A DNA stretch of 64,000 bases from Chinchilla lanigera (GCF_000276665.1 NW_004955463.1:4450082-4514081); one strand, 5' to 3'; positions 1-11,194 are shown, numbered from the stretch's first letter. Translations and numbers: made by a program. Notes: a model not told the origin generated them from the letters alone.

Positions 1-217
1 ATGCCACAACACAGCAAAACAGCAAGAGCAAAAAGCGGGAGGCAGCAAGCAAGCCTCTTTCCTTCCCTTGTATTGTATGCAAACTTCCCTCCCCAGGGCA
101 GGTATAGCACTCACATCCATAATCCCAGCCTTAGACCAAGGATCAATCATAAACTCTAGAAGCCTGCCCCATGACTGCATGAGGCTTTCGGGGGACATCC
201 AGACACAAGCCATGACA
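1..217 (-). mobile_element. ERVL-MaLR-type solo LTR, truncated by the window edge
   Basis: This closely resembles the right-hand part of the complete minus-strand LTR at 12781-13132. Both share the same order of segments (a segment of purine-rich 'gcaaacttccct'/'gcaaactatcca' type, then 'agaagcctgcc', 'atgaggcttt', and a terminal 'agacacaa.ccat.aca'). Read on the minus strand it starts with the LTR 5' end at 217. The left part lies outside the window. Small open frames over it are LTR sequence, not genes. Confidence 0.75.
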
Positions 218-675
218 CTTGTTATGGAAGAAAGGCTGGAAATGGAAGGTGTGCTGGAAGGGCTTTGTTTCCAAGTGAGCCAAAGAGAAAGCACTGGCAT
301 TTCTGAGCAGTCAGATGGCACCACCCAAGCTGGTTTTTTTATTAGCCCTGCCTGATCTTGTATCTCAGATGAACTAGAAAGGTGGGAAGAGATTAGAGAC
401 AGGAGATGATTTAGACTAGAGATGGTAAATTTATGGCACGTGTCCTGCAGTGGGCTGTATGTGTCATTGAAACTCTACAAGGTTTGCCATCACTGCTTTA
501 GAATTTCTGTGTCTGGTCCAGATGAGAAGCAGTGGGTTTTGATAAGGGAGATGGCCAGAAGAACAGAATGCATGGGCGGTGTATGGATGGTTTTGAGAGA
601 CATAAAGAAGGAGAATGTGCACTGACTCACAGGACATTATAATATATTCCTTAGCTTACATAAAGGAGTAAGCAG
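218..675. other. No recognised feature
   Basis: Single-copy-looking mammalian DNA. One short plus-strand frame (422-625) has no family signal, no flanking splice sites and no low-complexity explanation. I see nothing to annotate. Confidence 0.5.
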
Positions 676-800
676 TCCTACTCTGTGTCAAGTGATTTAC
701 TTACTCTGGACTCTAAGTGATTTATGTGACTTCAGTTAAACTTCACAGAAACACTGAGGTGGAACCTATTATTGAAGAGAAAAGAATCAAAGATGCCCGG
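676..800 (+). repeat. MIR-like SINE fragment
   Basis: A degraded MIR pattern: 'tgtgtcaagtgatttactt' followed by an A/T-rich stretch, 'acttcacagaaacactgaggtgg' spacing and 'attattgaagagaaaagaa', which tracks the MIR core through the 'bring to zero, subtract, pay attention' part of the consensus. Divergence is high, so this is a tentative call. Confidence 0.4.
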
Positions 801-1643
801 TAGAACTGGAACTGCTAAAGACTGCTGGGGTGATGGAATCACTGTTACAAGTGAAAAAGTCAGGGAACAAAGTCTGTGGACCCTTGGGTTGGAACTGCGT
901 GGTAGCCATCAAAAGTGGTGTTTGAAGCCATAAGACAAATGAAAGAGGGTGGAGGAATATTGTCTTCCTGATCTTTGAAAATCCAGAGCAATGTGAAAAG
1001 GGGTCTTTTGCACCCTCGATTAGCCAGCGAGTGCAGAAGTGTTATCAAGGGAATTCCACACTGCATGAGGTGGGATACATTTGAGACAAGTTTAAGCTCT
1101 TACTTTGTTTATGGCAGCAGAAAGGTGCAAAGGACCCTGTGGAAGAAATAAATCCAATGGAAGGACAAACCGGCTGGCTCCATAAAGACACAGTAGAGAA
1201 AAGGAGCATTTAGGGTTAGGGGAGGAGGCAGCTGCAGATCTGAAAGAGATAAGGGAATCTGCATGCCATACCTCTCTTAAGAATTGGACTCTGGTGTTTT
1301 TTGAGTTTCCCAAACTACTGTATCAGGGAGCAGATTTGGAGCGAGTAAGGAGGGAAGGAGAAAAGATCTGAAAACATGTTAGGAAGAACCCTCCTGGGTT
1401 AATTGTCCTACTGGAAGGAAATGTCCTGGGGGCTGGGGGAGGCTGGCCTGGTAGGCAGCACAGCTCACCCCTCAGTGTCTTTCCTCCCAGAGCGATAATC
1501 ACCTCTTACAGCTGCCAACTCTAACCTGTCTCTTCCTTTTCCGAGGTGTGGAAGTCAAGTCGCTTATCAGTTGATTCCTATCCTGTGATTATAGCAACCC
1601 TTCCCTGTGTCTTGATGTTTTTTAAAAAAACTTTATCCAGAGT
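801..1643. other. No recognised feature
   Basis: No open frame over 75 codons, no repeat family recognised, no CpG cluster. A purine-rich patch lies around 1200-1440. Confidence 0.5.
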
Positions 1644-1787
1644 CGTGTATGGTAGATTGTGATGGAGCTGAGGCAGGAAGATCACTTCAGCCCAGGAGTC
1701 TGAGGCCACCCTGGGCAACATAGTAAGATCCTGTCTCAAAGACAAACAAACAGACAAGCAAACAAACAAACACACAAACAAAAAAAC
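1644..1787 (+). mobile_element. B1/Alu-like 7SL-derived SINE with (CAAA)n tail
   Basis: The order 'ctgaggcaggaagatcac', 'cccaggagtctgagg', 'ccctgggcaacatag' and 'atcctgtctcaaa' is the right-hand part of a 7SL-derived SINE. The tail from about 1741 has become a (CAAA)/(CAAACA) tract. The 5' end is degraded. Two minus-strand frames covering 1578-1932 are this SINE tail read backwards. Confidence 0.85.
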
Positions 1788-2268
1788 ACCAGCCAAATAA
1801 AACAAAACTATTATGTTGAATCGCAAGGCAGGGGAAATCTAGTTCAGCGGTAGAATCTGAATATGTGCAAGTCCTTCCCTTTAATCCCCTCAGCCTACCA
1901 AAAAGACAAAAATAAGAAAGCCAACATCTCAATCTTCCCTGGCTAAAGTCCAGGCAGCATTACACAGAATAAAACATTCTAAATTATTTACAGTACATTC
2001 GAAGCACTGAATTTTTTTTTTCTGCCCCAACTGTAAGGCATTATTTAAATAACAACTGTAGGATATCAAAATTCCAAACCACATGAGACTGAGAGCCAAA
2101 GGTTCAAGGTCTTTATGATCATTCTTTGTGTCCAAACGCTACAGAGCTTAGATGTCAGCCTTGGAGAAGGAAAACACATTTACTCCTTTTATGTATAATT
2201 AGCATTGGATGTGCATTCAGGGAGAGATATATTGTTACATTTTTACTACCTCTTTTTCAAAAGTTTGC
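1788..2268. other. No recognised feature
   Basis: AT-rich sequence with a T9 run near 2010. No repeat or coding signal is recognised. Confidence 0.5.
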
Positions 2269-2763
2269 TGTTACGGTTTGAATTGTGCCCCTCCTGCCAA
2301 AAAGACACACTGAAATCCTAGCCCCTAGTACTCAGAATATGATGTTATTTAGAAGCTTTACAGAACTACTGAAGTTAAAATAAAGTCATTAGGGTGAGCT
2401 CTAATCCAGTATAACCAGGGTCCATCTAGAAAGGGAAACCTGGACAGAAACAGATGCACACAGCTGGGAGACAGTATGAAGATGCACGCGGGGTAAGGAC
2501 AGCCCTGTGACTGGGGTGATGCATACAAATCGAGCATTGTCTGGCAATGCCAAAAGGTAAGAGAGACAAGGAAGTCTTCTCCCCTGGAGCCATCGGCCAA
2601 AGCCAGGCCTTGCTGACACCTTGGTGTCAGGCTTCTAATCTCCAGAAGTCTACGATAATAAATTTCCATTGTTTCAAGCCACCCAGTTTGGGGCACTTTG
2701 TTAAAGTAGCCCAGGAAACGCATATAGTTACTAAAATGAAAATGTTGCGATGACTAATATACA
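2269..2763 (+). mobile_element. MLT1-like ERVL-MaLR solo LTR
   Basis: It opens with TGTTACGGTTTGAATTGTGCCC-like sequence and shows the typical 'tgaaatcctagcccc' block. It continues through 'gccaggccttgctgacacc', a polyadenylation signal AATAAA at 2657-2662, 'ccattgtttcaagccacc' and a terminal 'agcccaggaa...actaata' end. This order is the MLT1 LTR consensus. About 495 bp, so near full length; no internal retroviral sequence lies beside it, so it is a solo LTR. Confidence 0.85.
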
Positions 2764-3484
2764 CTTCTGCTCCTAGTCAGAAGGCAAGTGTTTTTTAAAA
2801 AAAGAAAAATCAACTCCTAAGAATGTGACACATGGAAGCCATGATTAATGCCTGATAGGGCCATAATGCCAGACTGCCCTGTAATAAGAAGGTCAGACTG
2901 CCCTTCATTCTCTCTGTCCTACAAAGAGAATGGTCACTTCTTCCTCCACGGCTCTTTCTTTCTCAAGTGTAGAGTCTGTAGTTAGGAGAAAAGCCTGGCT
3001 CCCTAACAAATTGGCCAATGTTCGATGAGAACCCTACCTCTCTGCTCAGACTGTATGAAGGGGACAAACCAGAGCCATCAGGAGTTCCTGTGCATCCTCC
3101 TACCTTCCAGAGATGTGAATGCTGAAGAGGACATTAAAGGTCATCTCTAGAAGGAATCTTCACTGACACATGAGACCCTAAATCATCAAGATGTGTCACC
3201 CAAAGTCTCTTAGGAATCCCCTAGCGCCGTTCTTCTGAGACTTCCAGGTTGGCTTTTGTATGAACATAGCAGTGAGTTAAAGACAGGAAAACAAGACGTA
3301 CCAGAGGAATTGATTCATGAGCCCACCATGGCTTTCTGTGGGCTAGGGTCAGAGATTACTTCACATTTAGGAAATGTCACAAAGGGAGCCATGAACCCAC
3401 TTGAAGGATTTGTTCAGTTACCCTAAAGAAAACCCCCTCGTGGTACAGCCAGCTAAAAAAAATAGTTTAGTAATTTCTTTAAAG
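2764..3484. other. No recognised feature
   Basis: A small imperfect duplication of 'agactgccct' occurs near 2870-2900. Otherwise no repeat or coding signal is recognised. Confidence 0.5.
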
Positions 3485-4018
3485 GCTAGGCATACATTTG
3501 TCATAGCAAATCCTAGATGTATATGTTTATTCAATGACACATACACAAATTCCCATACAGCATTATTAATGATAACCAGAGTGGAAACAGTTCAAAAGTC
3601 CATGAGTCCGTGGATGAATAAATAATACATGATAAACTTAAATCACAGGAACACTATTCAGTAATAAAAAAGAATAAAACATTGACATTGGTTAAAATAT
3701 GGATGAGCCTTAACAACTTTATGCTAAATAAAAAACACCAGACACAAAATTACTTATATTATTTCATTTATATGAAATATGCAGAAAGGCAAATCTATAG
3801 AGCCAGAAAGTGGATTAATAATGGTTGCCTAGCATGGGAGTGAGGATTAACTGCAGATATGAAGGATCTTGTTGAGACAAGAATGTTCTAGAACCAGATT
3901 GTGACTATGGTTGAAAAACTTAACAAATTTATGAAGAAAATTATTAAATTATACACTTAAAATGGTTGGACATTCTTGTTGAATTATACTTCAGTAAAGT
4001 TGTCTATGAAAGAAAAAG
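3485..4018 (+). mobile_element. Old L1 (L1M-type) 3' end, first copy
   Basis: The sequence follows the end of L1 ORF2 and the 3' UTR of mammalian-wide L1M elements: 'gtggaaacagttcaaaagtcc', 'gatgaataaataatac', 'aacactattcagtaat', 'ggatgagccttaacaac', 'atttatatgaaat', 'gcaaatctatagagcc' and a terminal 'aattatacttcagtaaa'. The open reading frame is broken. It ends in an A-rich tract at about 4010 into which the next L1 appears joined. Confidence 0.85.
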
Positions 4019-4412
4019 AATGGAATAATATTCAACCTTTAAAAGGAAGAAAACCCTGACCATGCCTCAAGATGTGTGAACCTAGAGGACAATATGGCAA
4101 CTGAAATAAGCCAGTCTCAAAAGCACAGATGCTCTCTAATTCCACTTCTGTGCGGTTCACAAGCTAGGAGTACATAGTCAAATACATAAAGACAGAAAGT
4201 AGAATGGTGGTTGCCAGGGCCCTGAGGTAGGGGTGATAAAGTGTTCATGTTTAATCGACACAGAGCTACAGCTGGGGAAGATAAAAGAAATTTCTGTAGA
4301 TGGACAGTGGTGATGGTTGTAAAATAATATGAATGTACGAATACCATAGAACTGTGCTTTTAAAATGGTTAAAATGGCACATTTTACATTATATTTTATC
4401 ACAGTCTAAAAG
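4019..4412 (+). mobile_element. Old L1 (L1M-type) 3' end, second copy
   Basis: A second copy of the same L1 interval: 'atggaataatattcaacc', 'gaacctagaggac', 'gaaataagccagtc', 'gacagaaagtagaatgg', 'tggttgccagggcc', 'gtggtgatggttg' and the terminal 'aaaatggttaaaatgg'. It lies in the same orientation as the preceding copy but differs in sequence, so it is a separate, slightly different L1M subfamily. Confidence 0.85.
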
Positions 4413-5137
4413 CGAGCCTATCTTTGTTTCTACTAATGAACTGTTTTTGAAAGGTGAGCTAGGTCTGAGAAATCTCATCAGCCTTAGTCATTCAAAGGCC
4501 ACCCATTGTTAAGCTCCTGCAGGGAACAGATCAATCCATAATTCCATAAAATCACAGACAGTGCAGGCTTCTGGCTGCTTGATAAACCCTAGGTGAGAAC
4601 CCAGCCTGCTTTGCTGTGACTCCATAGCCCATCCCTGAAAGTTGCCTTTGGCTCACTCTCCAGAGACAGCAGCGTTTTGGATTTTACCAGGTTGGAGACT
4701 TTAGCACATCCGGGGGGCTGGGATTTTCCCTTGTTGGTATCATCACCCCAGAGACTGCACTGTCATTTGGCACACCCGAATGTGAAAATGCCAGGACATG
4801 GACCACATCTGGGGATGTTTTTCTCACAAAGGTAAGCCCAAGCTCTAAATCAAGAGCTCCTGAGAGTTGTTTGATGGCAGGCAAGAAAAGAAATATGCTT
4901 TCTATTTATCTAACAGAATATATCATTTGTCATATGTTGCTAGTTCTACAAAGTAATGGAAAATATTCATCCTTGTCCTTGGGTGGCCTTTTCTAATTCC
5001 ATCCCTTTTTTCTTAGTGCTCTCACAGTAAACACTGTCATAAAAGATCTCAAGACAATTGTTTGGACAATAGAGTGTTTCACTAATAACTATCATAGGAG
5101 AAATCCTATTTTTACATAGCAGATCCTGAGGAGGAAA
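4413..5137. other. No recognised repeat; possibly conserved non-coding sequence at 4430-4640
   Basis: The part near 4430-4640 has balanced composition, a SOX-like 'cattgtt' and no repeat resemblance, so it could be constrained. This is an impression only; a multi-species alignment would decide. Confidence 0.25.
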
Positions 5138-5226
5138 TTTCTTTCTTTCTTCCTTCCTTCTTTCTGTCCCTTTCTTCCTTCTTTCTTCCCTCTCCACTCC
5201 CTCCCTCCCTTCTTTCCTTCCTTCCT
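5138..5226. repeat. Polypyrimidine tract (TTTC/CCTT)n
   Basis: About 89 bases, almost all C and T, with CTTT and CCTT units. It abuts the minus-strand SINE at 5227, so on the minus strand it is that element's purine 3' tail, expanded into a microsatellite. The minus-strand frame 4967-5197 is its low-complexity Glu/Arg/Lys translation. Confidence 0.9.
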
Positions 5227-5390
5227 AGTACTGAGGATTGAACCTGGCTTCTCTACTACTCAGCTATATTCTTAGCTCTTTTAATTTTTTGAGACAAGGT
5301 CTTGTGAAGTTGCCCATGTTAGCCTCAAACTTGTGCTCCTCCTGTCTCAGCCTCCTGAGTAGCTTGAATCATAGGAATGCACTGCCAGCC
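5227..5390 (-). mobile_element. B1/ID dimeric SINE (B1-dID type)
   Basis: Read on the minus strand, a B1 unit comes first (complement seen as 'gagacaaggtcttgtgaagttgcc', 'gcctcaaacttgtgctcctcc', 'cagcctcctgagtagc', 'gaatgcactgcc'). An ID-derived unit follows (complement 'agtactgaggattgaacc' and 'ctcagctatattc'). B1 followed by ID in one unit is the dimeric arrangement of squirrel-related rodents. The tail is the tract at 5138-5226. Confidence 0.85.
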
Positions 5391-7214
5391 ATAGCAATTT
5401 CTTATTTCTTTCCATGGCATACCACAAAGTTAAAAAAAGAGAAAGACTAAATTTTCTCCCCCCCCCATGTTTCTGAGAGCATGAATTTGGTCAGGAGATA
5501 GATGTCTGATTTCTGAGTGGGGGGGGGATGAGGTGGGGTGAGATGAGATGACAAGGGGAGAAGATAAAATCTGTCATCTGGGACTGCAGATACCTGTGCC
5601 CTTCTCGCAACTGCAGGTCTGGTTAATACAGGTCATCTATAGCCTATCTATGTCAACTTCAGAGCCTTCCACAAACACTGGCTCTTAATAGCAAATTGCC
5701 TTTCTCCAAGTTGTCATAATGCATAAAATTAATATTCTTGGTTTGCATCTCAGTAAAGTGAGGCAGAGAGGACTTACATAGCCAGACCAGTCAATAATCA
5801 AGCATAGAAAATGCATGAAAAGAGGAGTCTTTGTCTTCCAAATCCCCTGCTTAAGCTCCAAAACAGCACAGCACAATGTCACCACTGCCTCACTGGCTTA
5901 GTCGGAAGATGGTTCTGAAGGGGAAGGGACCCAGTGATGGTGGCTGAGTGGCTGGCTTCTGGAGGGACACTGGGTGGAATGTCCAGTAGTCACAGAATGT
6001 AGCAGAGTCAGTGAGCTTTGCGGTGACCAGTGAGTGGGGGAAGGGGGCACCGTGCCTAGAGAAGGGGAGGGGAGCAAAAGCTTGGACTGATTTACTGGAA
6101 AGTTCCAGGCCTTGTTAAGGAATCTTTAAGATAATAGCTCTTTTGATTGACCAGTGTTTTCTCTTTTCGAAATAGTAGTGGTGGTTGGCTGGGAGAGATG
6201 TGGAGAGAGCTGGGTGCTAAGGGGGTCAAAAGCCACGTGACAGGGCTGATTAACAAGCAGGCTTTGTGAGCAGTGGCAGAGGGGACACCTGCAGAGCTGC
6301 GGGACAGGTTCGCCCAGTGGGGGTAGTGTGAATGAGAAAACAGCTCCCAAAAAGATGTAGGAGGAAAGCATAAAAGCACACATACAAAAAAGTGTGTATT
6401 TGTGAGATGAGGGGATTGTGGAGTTTCATCTCAGATTCTCCTTTAAATAAATCTTCCATTATCTGATAGTCTCACCCGAGGTCAGCATCACAAGATGCCT
6501 GAGTGAGGACTCATGGTTGGGTTGTGGAGCTGGCGTTTGGCTCACAAAGGAATTCACTTTCAAACAGACATGTATTCTTCAAAAAAATAAAACAAATAAG
6601 AAATCCCTTCCAACTCAGATGACTAAAACAGAGTGGAGATGACAGCAGCATTCACTTGCAAGATCCCACAGAGCTAGCGTCCAGAGGAAAATAAATGTGA
6701 CTTTCATGTCAGGGCACACAGTGTCACTTTGTTTGTAATCCCGGAAAGAGGAGGCATCACAATGCCATTGTCTTGTCAGAGGTCATCCGTAGTGTCTCAT
6801 CTTGGGGGCTCTGATACAGCTCAACATGTGCTTGGCAGATTGGCGTCAGTACTAGGAGCCAGCAGGGTCCTGTGCTTGGTTTCCAGGGAGCTACATTTGG
6901 GTGGGATGGAGACCGGAGAGCAAGGGAAAAACTCCACTTCTTCCCTGGTCAATCAGCTCAGTTCAGATTTATTCCAGATGGATGTGTCTCATTTATTGAG
7001 ATTTCCTTAAAATCAAGTAATAGTCTTGTAAATATTAATTGTGTGATCAATTTATTTATGTTACATCCCTACTGAGATTGGTAAATCACCAGGTAAAGTC
7101 AACACTTGAATTTGGTTTTGCCAGGGACTTGGGAAGAACTAAGCAAGGGTCGCATTGCTGTCCCTGCCTTTGTAAAGTCTTCCCCAATGCTGGGAGCTGA
7201 GTTGGATTTCACTT
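5391..7214. other. Mostly single-copy sequence; no gene or repeat recognised
   Basis: Contains a C9 run (5458-5466) and a G9 run (5519-5527) followed by G-rich sequence to about 5565. The overlapping frames at 6092-6459 (minus) and 6729-7075 (plus) are short and show no family, signal or splice context. Confidence 0.5.
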
Positions 7215-7320
7215 CTTGGTGCTTTCATTGGCTTCCATTTCTTTGTCTATAAAATGAGATATGGATTATCTCATTTTTCAAAGGTAAGGAAGCTAAGTTA
7301 TACACTCTGTCTAGTCAGAA
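7215..7320 (+). repeat. MIR-like fragment
   Basis: 'ccatttctttgtctataaaatgag' followed by 'tcatttttcaaaggtaaggaagctaag' resembles the MIR '...ctcatctgtaaaatggg' and 'cattttacagatgaggaaactgag' blocks. Diverged; tentative. Confidence 0.4.
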
Positions 7321-8279
7321 CCTGGTGTGTACTGTTTTCTCAATGGATGTTTTTAAAGCATTCATGAGAAGTGAAAGCCAGTGCTTCACTCCACAGCACC
7401 TTTTTACTGAGGACACATTGCACCCATTTGTTAAGGTCCCAAGCAAGACCCTCAAAGGGGCGGTGATGAACCAACCTGCTACATCTCCTGACTTTCTAAA
7501 TGGGACAAGGCAGTACAGCGGGGTGGGGGTAAGAACAACGCTAAACTGGATCACAAATTTTGAAAGCAAAATGTGGCCTATATTCTGAAGGAACAGAGCT
7601 CAGTAAGGTCATAATCCAAGGAAATCCTAGTCCGAGAAGTCAAGAAAGCCCTTCCTATTTGTGGACATTGGAGCTAAATTGCAAAGATCAAGGTTGATCG
7701 CTAGGAGAATGAGACACAGGGATGAGATAGGATGTGGGCAAGGGTCTATGATCCGTTGTTTAATTTCACTCTTTGGGGAAATCAGAATCTTTGCTGCTGT
7801 GAAATGAGAAGAAATAAATTTCTGAGCTATTTCAGGGGCATGAGATGTTATCTTCTGGCATCACAGGGACACAGATGATGCTAGGCAGGAGGTTAGGGAT
7901 CTGCAGGGAAACTCTAGGGAAGGAGCGTGGAGGCCACCAGGGAGGAGCGAGGAGGTGCCCTGGGCTGGGAGGCAGGAGACCTGACTTCATCCCTGTTCAC
8001 TGGAAAACTCGGGCTCAAAAAGCTTTGCTTTTACCCATGGTATACACCTGGTAGTGGCAGAATTTAGGCTAACATTCAGGCCTTTTATTCTCCTTACTAT
8101 ACCATATGGCTGGCCCATAAAATTGAAGACTGAAAAAAAAAAACTGCTAATGTCCCTTCCAGGTCTAAAGCACAGTATTATGAAAGATTCCCATCAACCT
8201 ACTTAACATTAAAAGAAAGGTAGATAAAGTAAAAGAAGATAAGAAAGACAGGATAAAAAGAAACACAGTAAATTCTGTG
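7321..8279. other. No recognised feature
   Basis: Overlapping opposite-strand frames at 7315-7588 are short and lack any recognisable domain. A purine-rich stretch near 7900-7980 has a weak CTCF-like 'ccaccaggg'. Nothing firm. Confidence 0.45.
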
Positions 8280-8640
8280 AGTTTTCAGCATTGGAATGTG
8301 TCCAAGTTCATCACTTCCAGAACATTAAAATCCACATCAGGGCCATCATCAACGGGGTGTGCTGCCAGTGTGCAACCGAAAGGGCAGTGAGCAGGAGACA
8401 ACTGAGGTTCCTCCACCGTGTTACCACAGCGGTTATTTCAGCCAGCACCTGATTATCGGTGCCAACTGCAGGGCAGGCTGTGGAGATGTGAAGCCCTCTG
8501 GGAGCTCAGAACCATTCTGAATCATTAGCGACAGTGTCTTCAAAGCTTTGAACGCAGCCAAGCTGGAGGCTTTCTGCACAGCGCCACTCCTGAACCATTC
8601 CCATGCTATTGTTTTGCACCTGTTGGTAAAAAACTGGAGA
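8280..8640. promoter_or_regulatory. Candidate conserved element with a TCF/LEF-like palindrome
   Basis: Repeat-free, with more CpG than its surroundings (for example near 8345-8460 and 8550-8585). It contains a perfect 14-bp palindrome TTCAAAGCTTTGAA at 8539-8552, which is two inverted CTTTGAA half-sites of the kind TCF/LEF proteins bind. A RUNX-like 'accacagcggtta' lies near 8425. A regulatory role is inference. Confidence 0.3.
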
Positions 8641-9685
8641 CCATATAAAGCAAAGAAATGATTTACTTTGTGCTGAGGGTACTCAGCAAGTTAAACCATC
8701 TGGCTGGAATTGGGTCTCAAGATTAGACCATGCCTTTATTGCTTGTACCAAGTCTTCTTTTGTCTACTCCAGATGTGCGGATATGCTCTTCTGGAAGGCT
8801 TTTTAGGCGTGTTTTTAGTCCCCTTGACAGGACCCAGAGATACTGTTGTTCATGCCAGTGTCTCTTTCCCTGCCTCTCTCTGCCTCATGCATGCAGGTTT
8901 TCTCCTTACACTTTTATAGAAAATTTAAATATCTTCCCAATTAAATATATTAAGGAATCAAGGGATTTTATTTGTTTTTCCAGTAAAAGAAAGGAATCAT
9001 AATAAATATTTTACTTTCTATTTCTAATGAAATTTAAATATATTTAAGTAAGTATTAAGAAATACGGTCCCTCTCCATCAAAAAAAGTCTTCCATTTTAT
9101 GAAACCAGTGATTAAAAATAGAAACTGCTTCTTTGCAGGGTAGAAATTTAGGAGTGATATTTAAACTTGTTACTGGTGATACCCTACTCTTAGGCTTTCT
9201 ATAGTGTAGAAAGAGAAACGTAGTCACTAAAATTAGGTTACTCTGGCATAATATTACTTAAATCACATATTCAAATGGGTGATGGTTAGTAACAACATAT
9301 TAATATCACATTTATTTGTAATCAGTGCAACTATAAACAGAAGCATCTTCTAAATGCTTATCCTCAGATTCTGTTATCTAGAACTTTTCAGGTGTCAGTA
9401 GAGTATCTTGAAGTGGACAATTGGATAATGTAATGAATGTACAAAACAATTGAGAGAGAAAACAAAACCAGTTTTTCCTAATGCACAAACTCGTGCAAAG
9501 AAACCTGGATACTTTTGTAGGATCAAATGATCCTTTTCAGGGAACAAGTCACTAAGAACCTTTCTGTTCAGAAATATAATCGGTGTTCTAGGCTATCCCC
9601 TGTTTAAAGCATAACTCAACTCAACAAATGGCTTCTTTGAGTCTTGTCATTGGATCATGACCTCCAGGGATCATTTAAGGAAAGA
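8641..9685. other. No recognised feature, AT-rich
   Basis: AT-rich from about 8900. Frames at 8710-9002 overlap in two phases and have no recognisable product. Confidence 0.5.
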
Positions 9686-9860
9686 GTGGCACACATGTAA
9701 TCCCAACAGTATGGGAGGCTGAGGCAGGAGGTTTGTAAAGTCAAGCCCATCCTGAGTAACTTAATGACTTAGTGAGATCCTATCTCAATATTTAAAATAA
9801 AGGGGAGGTGAGATGTAGCTTAGTGTGAAGGCCCTGAGTTCACACTTTTTGGAAAAATAA
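9686..9860 (+). mobile_element. B1/ID dimeric SINE (B1-dID type)
   Basis: A B1 unit ('cacacatgtaatccc', 'atgggaggctgaggcagg', 'gtaacttaatgacttagtgag', 'atcctatctcaa') is followed by a short A-rich linker and a degraded ID unit ('gaggtgagatgtagcttagtg', 'ggccctgagttcac'). Same dimer class as 5227-5390, on the opposite strand. Confidence 0.85.
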
Positions 9861-10198
9861 ATAGTATCTATTAAGATTAAGAAGTCCAGTGAAGGCTTCA
9901 CCTTTCCCTTATACAATTTCTATCATTACAAGCTCAGGGTTAAGCCAACGACAAAGTCACCAAAACGGTGAGTACAGTCTTTGACTCACTGCACCGTTGG
10001 TTGGGCATGGATGGGGAGTAAACAGAGTTGCCAGTCTAATACACCAGGATTCTGGACATCAGTATTTGAGGCGTTCTATCACTTTAGAACTTTGAAAATT
10101 ACTGGTTTCCTTTGGATGGCCGGCTTTTTTCTTATGGCAGTTTATAATGGCTAGAAGAAGCCAATGACTTTTGGAGACTTGTTTTAAGAAAAGATATC
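9861..10198. other. No recognised feature
   Basis: Short spacer between a SINE and a MIR; nothing recognised. Confidence 0.5.
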
Positions 10199-10385
10199 AT
10201 TTATTGCATTAATTTCACACAAATTATTCCATTTAACATCTAAAATAATCCAGTGAGATAAGCCTTATTGTTGTAGTTTTACAGTTGATAGTATTTGGAG
10301 AACAAGCAACATACTCAAATTCACAGTCATTAAGTTATCAATCCCAGATTTGAATCTAAACCTACCATATGCCATAAACACATTT
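10199..10385 (+). repeat. MIR SINE fragment
   Basis: Follows MIR: 'ttattccatttaacatctaaaataatcc', 'agtgagataagccttattgtt', 'gttttacagttg', then 'catactcaaattcacagtcattaagtt' and 'cagatttgaatctaa'. A well-ordered but diverged match. Confidence 0.6.
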
Positions 10386-10499
10386 ACAGGATCCTGCAGG
10401 CCCCAATCATATTTCCTTTGTGTTTTGAGGGTGAGAAATAATTTTTAGAGATGCACATTACTGCTGAAGCAAATGGCTTGACTTTAAAAGGATGGCGAC

Positions 10500-10747
10500 A
10501 TCTCGGCTGGTGGGTAGGAACTCCAGCTTTGATGATGCACTGGTCAAGTGTCAGCTCTGCTCTCTAAATAGCTGAACGCTCTTCAGAACGTTCATTAACT
10601 TCCCTAGGTCTCTTTGTCTGTGTCCGAACAATAAGAGCTCTAATACTACTTGCCTTAGTGGACTGCTTTTAGTTGTAAGTGAAGTCTTGTATGGAAAGCA
10701 CCTAGCACAATGTGAACAGGAAAAGTAAATGTTAGCTGTTATAAATA
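10500..10747 (+). repeat. MIR SINE
   Basis: Near full-length MIR order: 'caagtgtcagctctgctct', 'cattaacttccctaggtctc', 'tccgaacaataagagct', 'ctaatactacttgcc', and the MIR 3' end 'gcacctagcacaatg...aaatgttagctgtta'. Adjacent to another MIR just upstream. Confidence 0.65.
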
Positions 10748-10852
10748 ATGTATATTCCTTCTTACCTGATATTTCTTTACTCTGAAGCTTTCTAAGTGGG
10801 AGTCAAGTGACATCCCAGAAGAGCCAATTTATGGAGAAGACTACAGGAGAAG

Positions 10853-11194
10853 TGATATGATTTGGAGAAGTGTTCCTTAAAGACTCATATGCTAAAGGCT
10901 TAATCCCCAGTGACACTACTGGAAAGTGCTGTGGACTTTCAGAGGTGGGGCCTGGTAGAAAGGCTTTTGTGTACTGGGGACGTGTCATCAAAGGGGATTG
11001 TGGAATCCTTTTTCTTTTTTTCCTAGCCATGAAGTAAGAGGATTTCCCCCACTACTACTGCCTTGCTGCAGGCTCAAAACAATGTAGGCAATTGATTGTG
11101 GATTGAAACTTCCAAAACTGTGAACATAAAGAAAACTTTCTTGTTTAGAAGTTATTTCTGGTATTTTGTTACAGTTGGGGAAAACTGACCAACA
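10853..11194 (+). mobile_element. ERVL-MaLR solo LTR
   Basis: Starts TGATATGATTTGGAG and contains 'gactcatatgctaaaggc', 'gaggtggggcctggtag', 'ctagccatgaa', 'aacttccaaaactgtgaac' and 'ggtattttgttacag', ending 'aaaactgaccaac'. This is the MaLR LTR pattern, about 342 bp. The usual polyA signal is degraded. No internal region accompanies it. Confidence 0.8.

Noticed and set aside
1578..1932. Two overlapping minus-strand frames with Val/Cys/Leu/Phe repeats
   Set aside because: Backward reading of the (CAAA)n tail of a B1-like SINE.
7930..7955. CTCF-like word 'ccaccaggg'
   Set aside because: The remaining core positions do not fit the usual CTCF motif.
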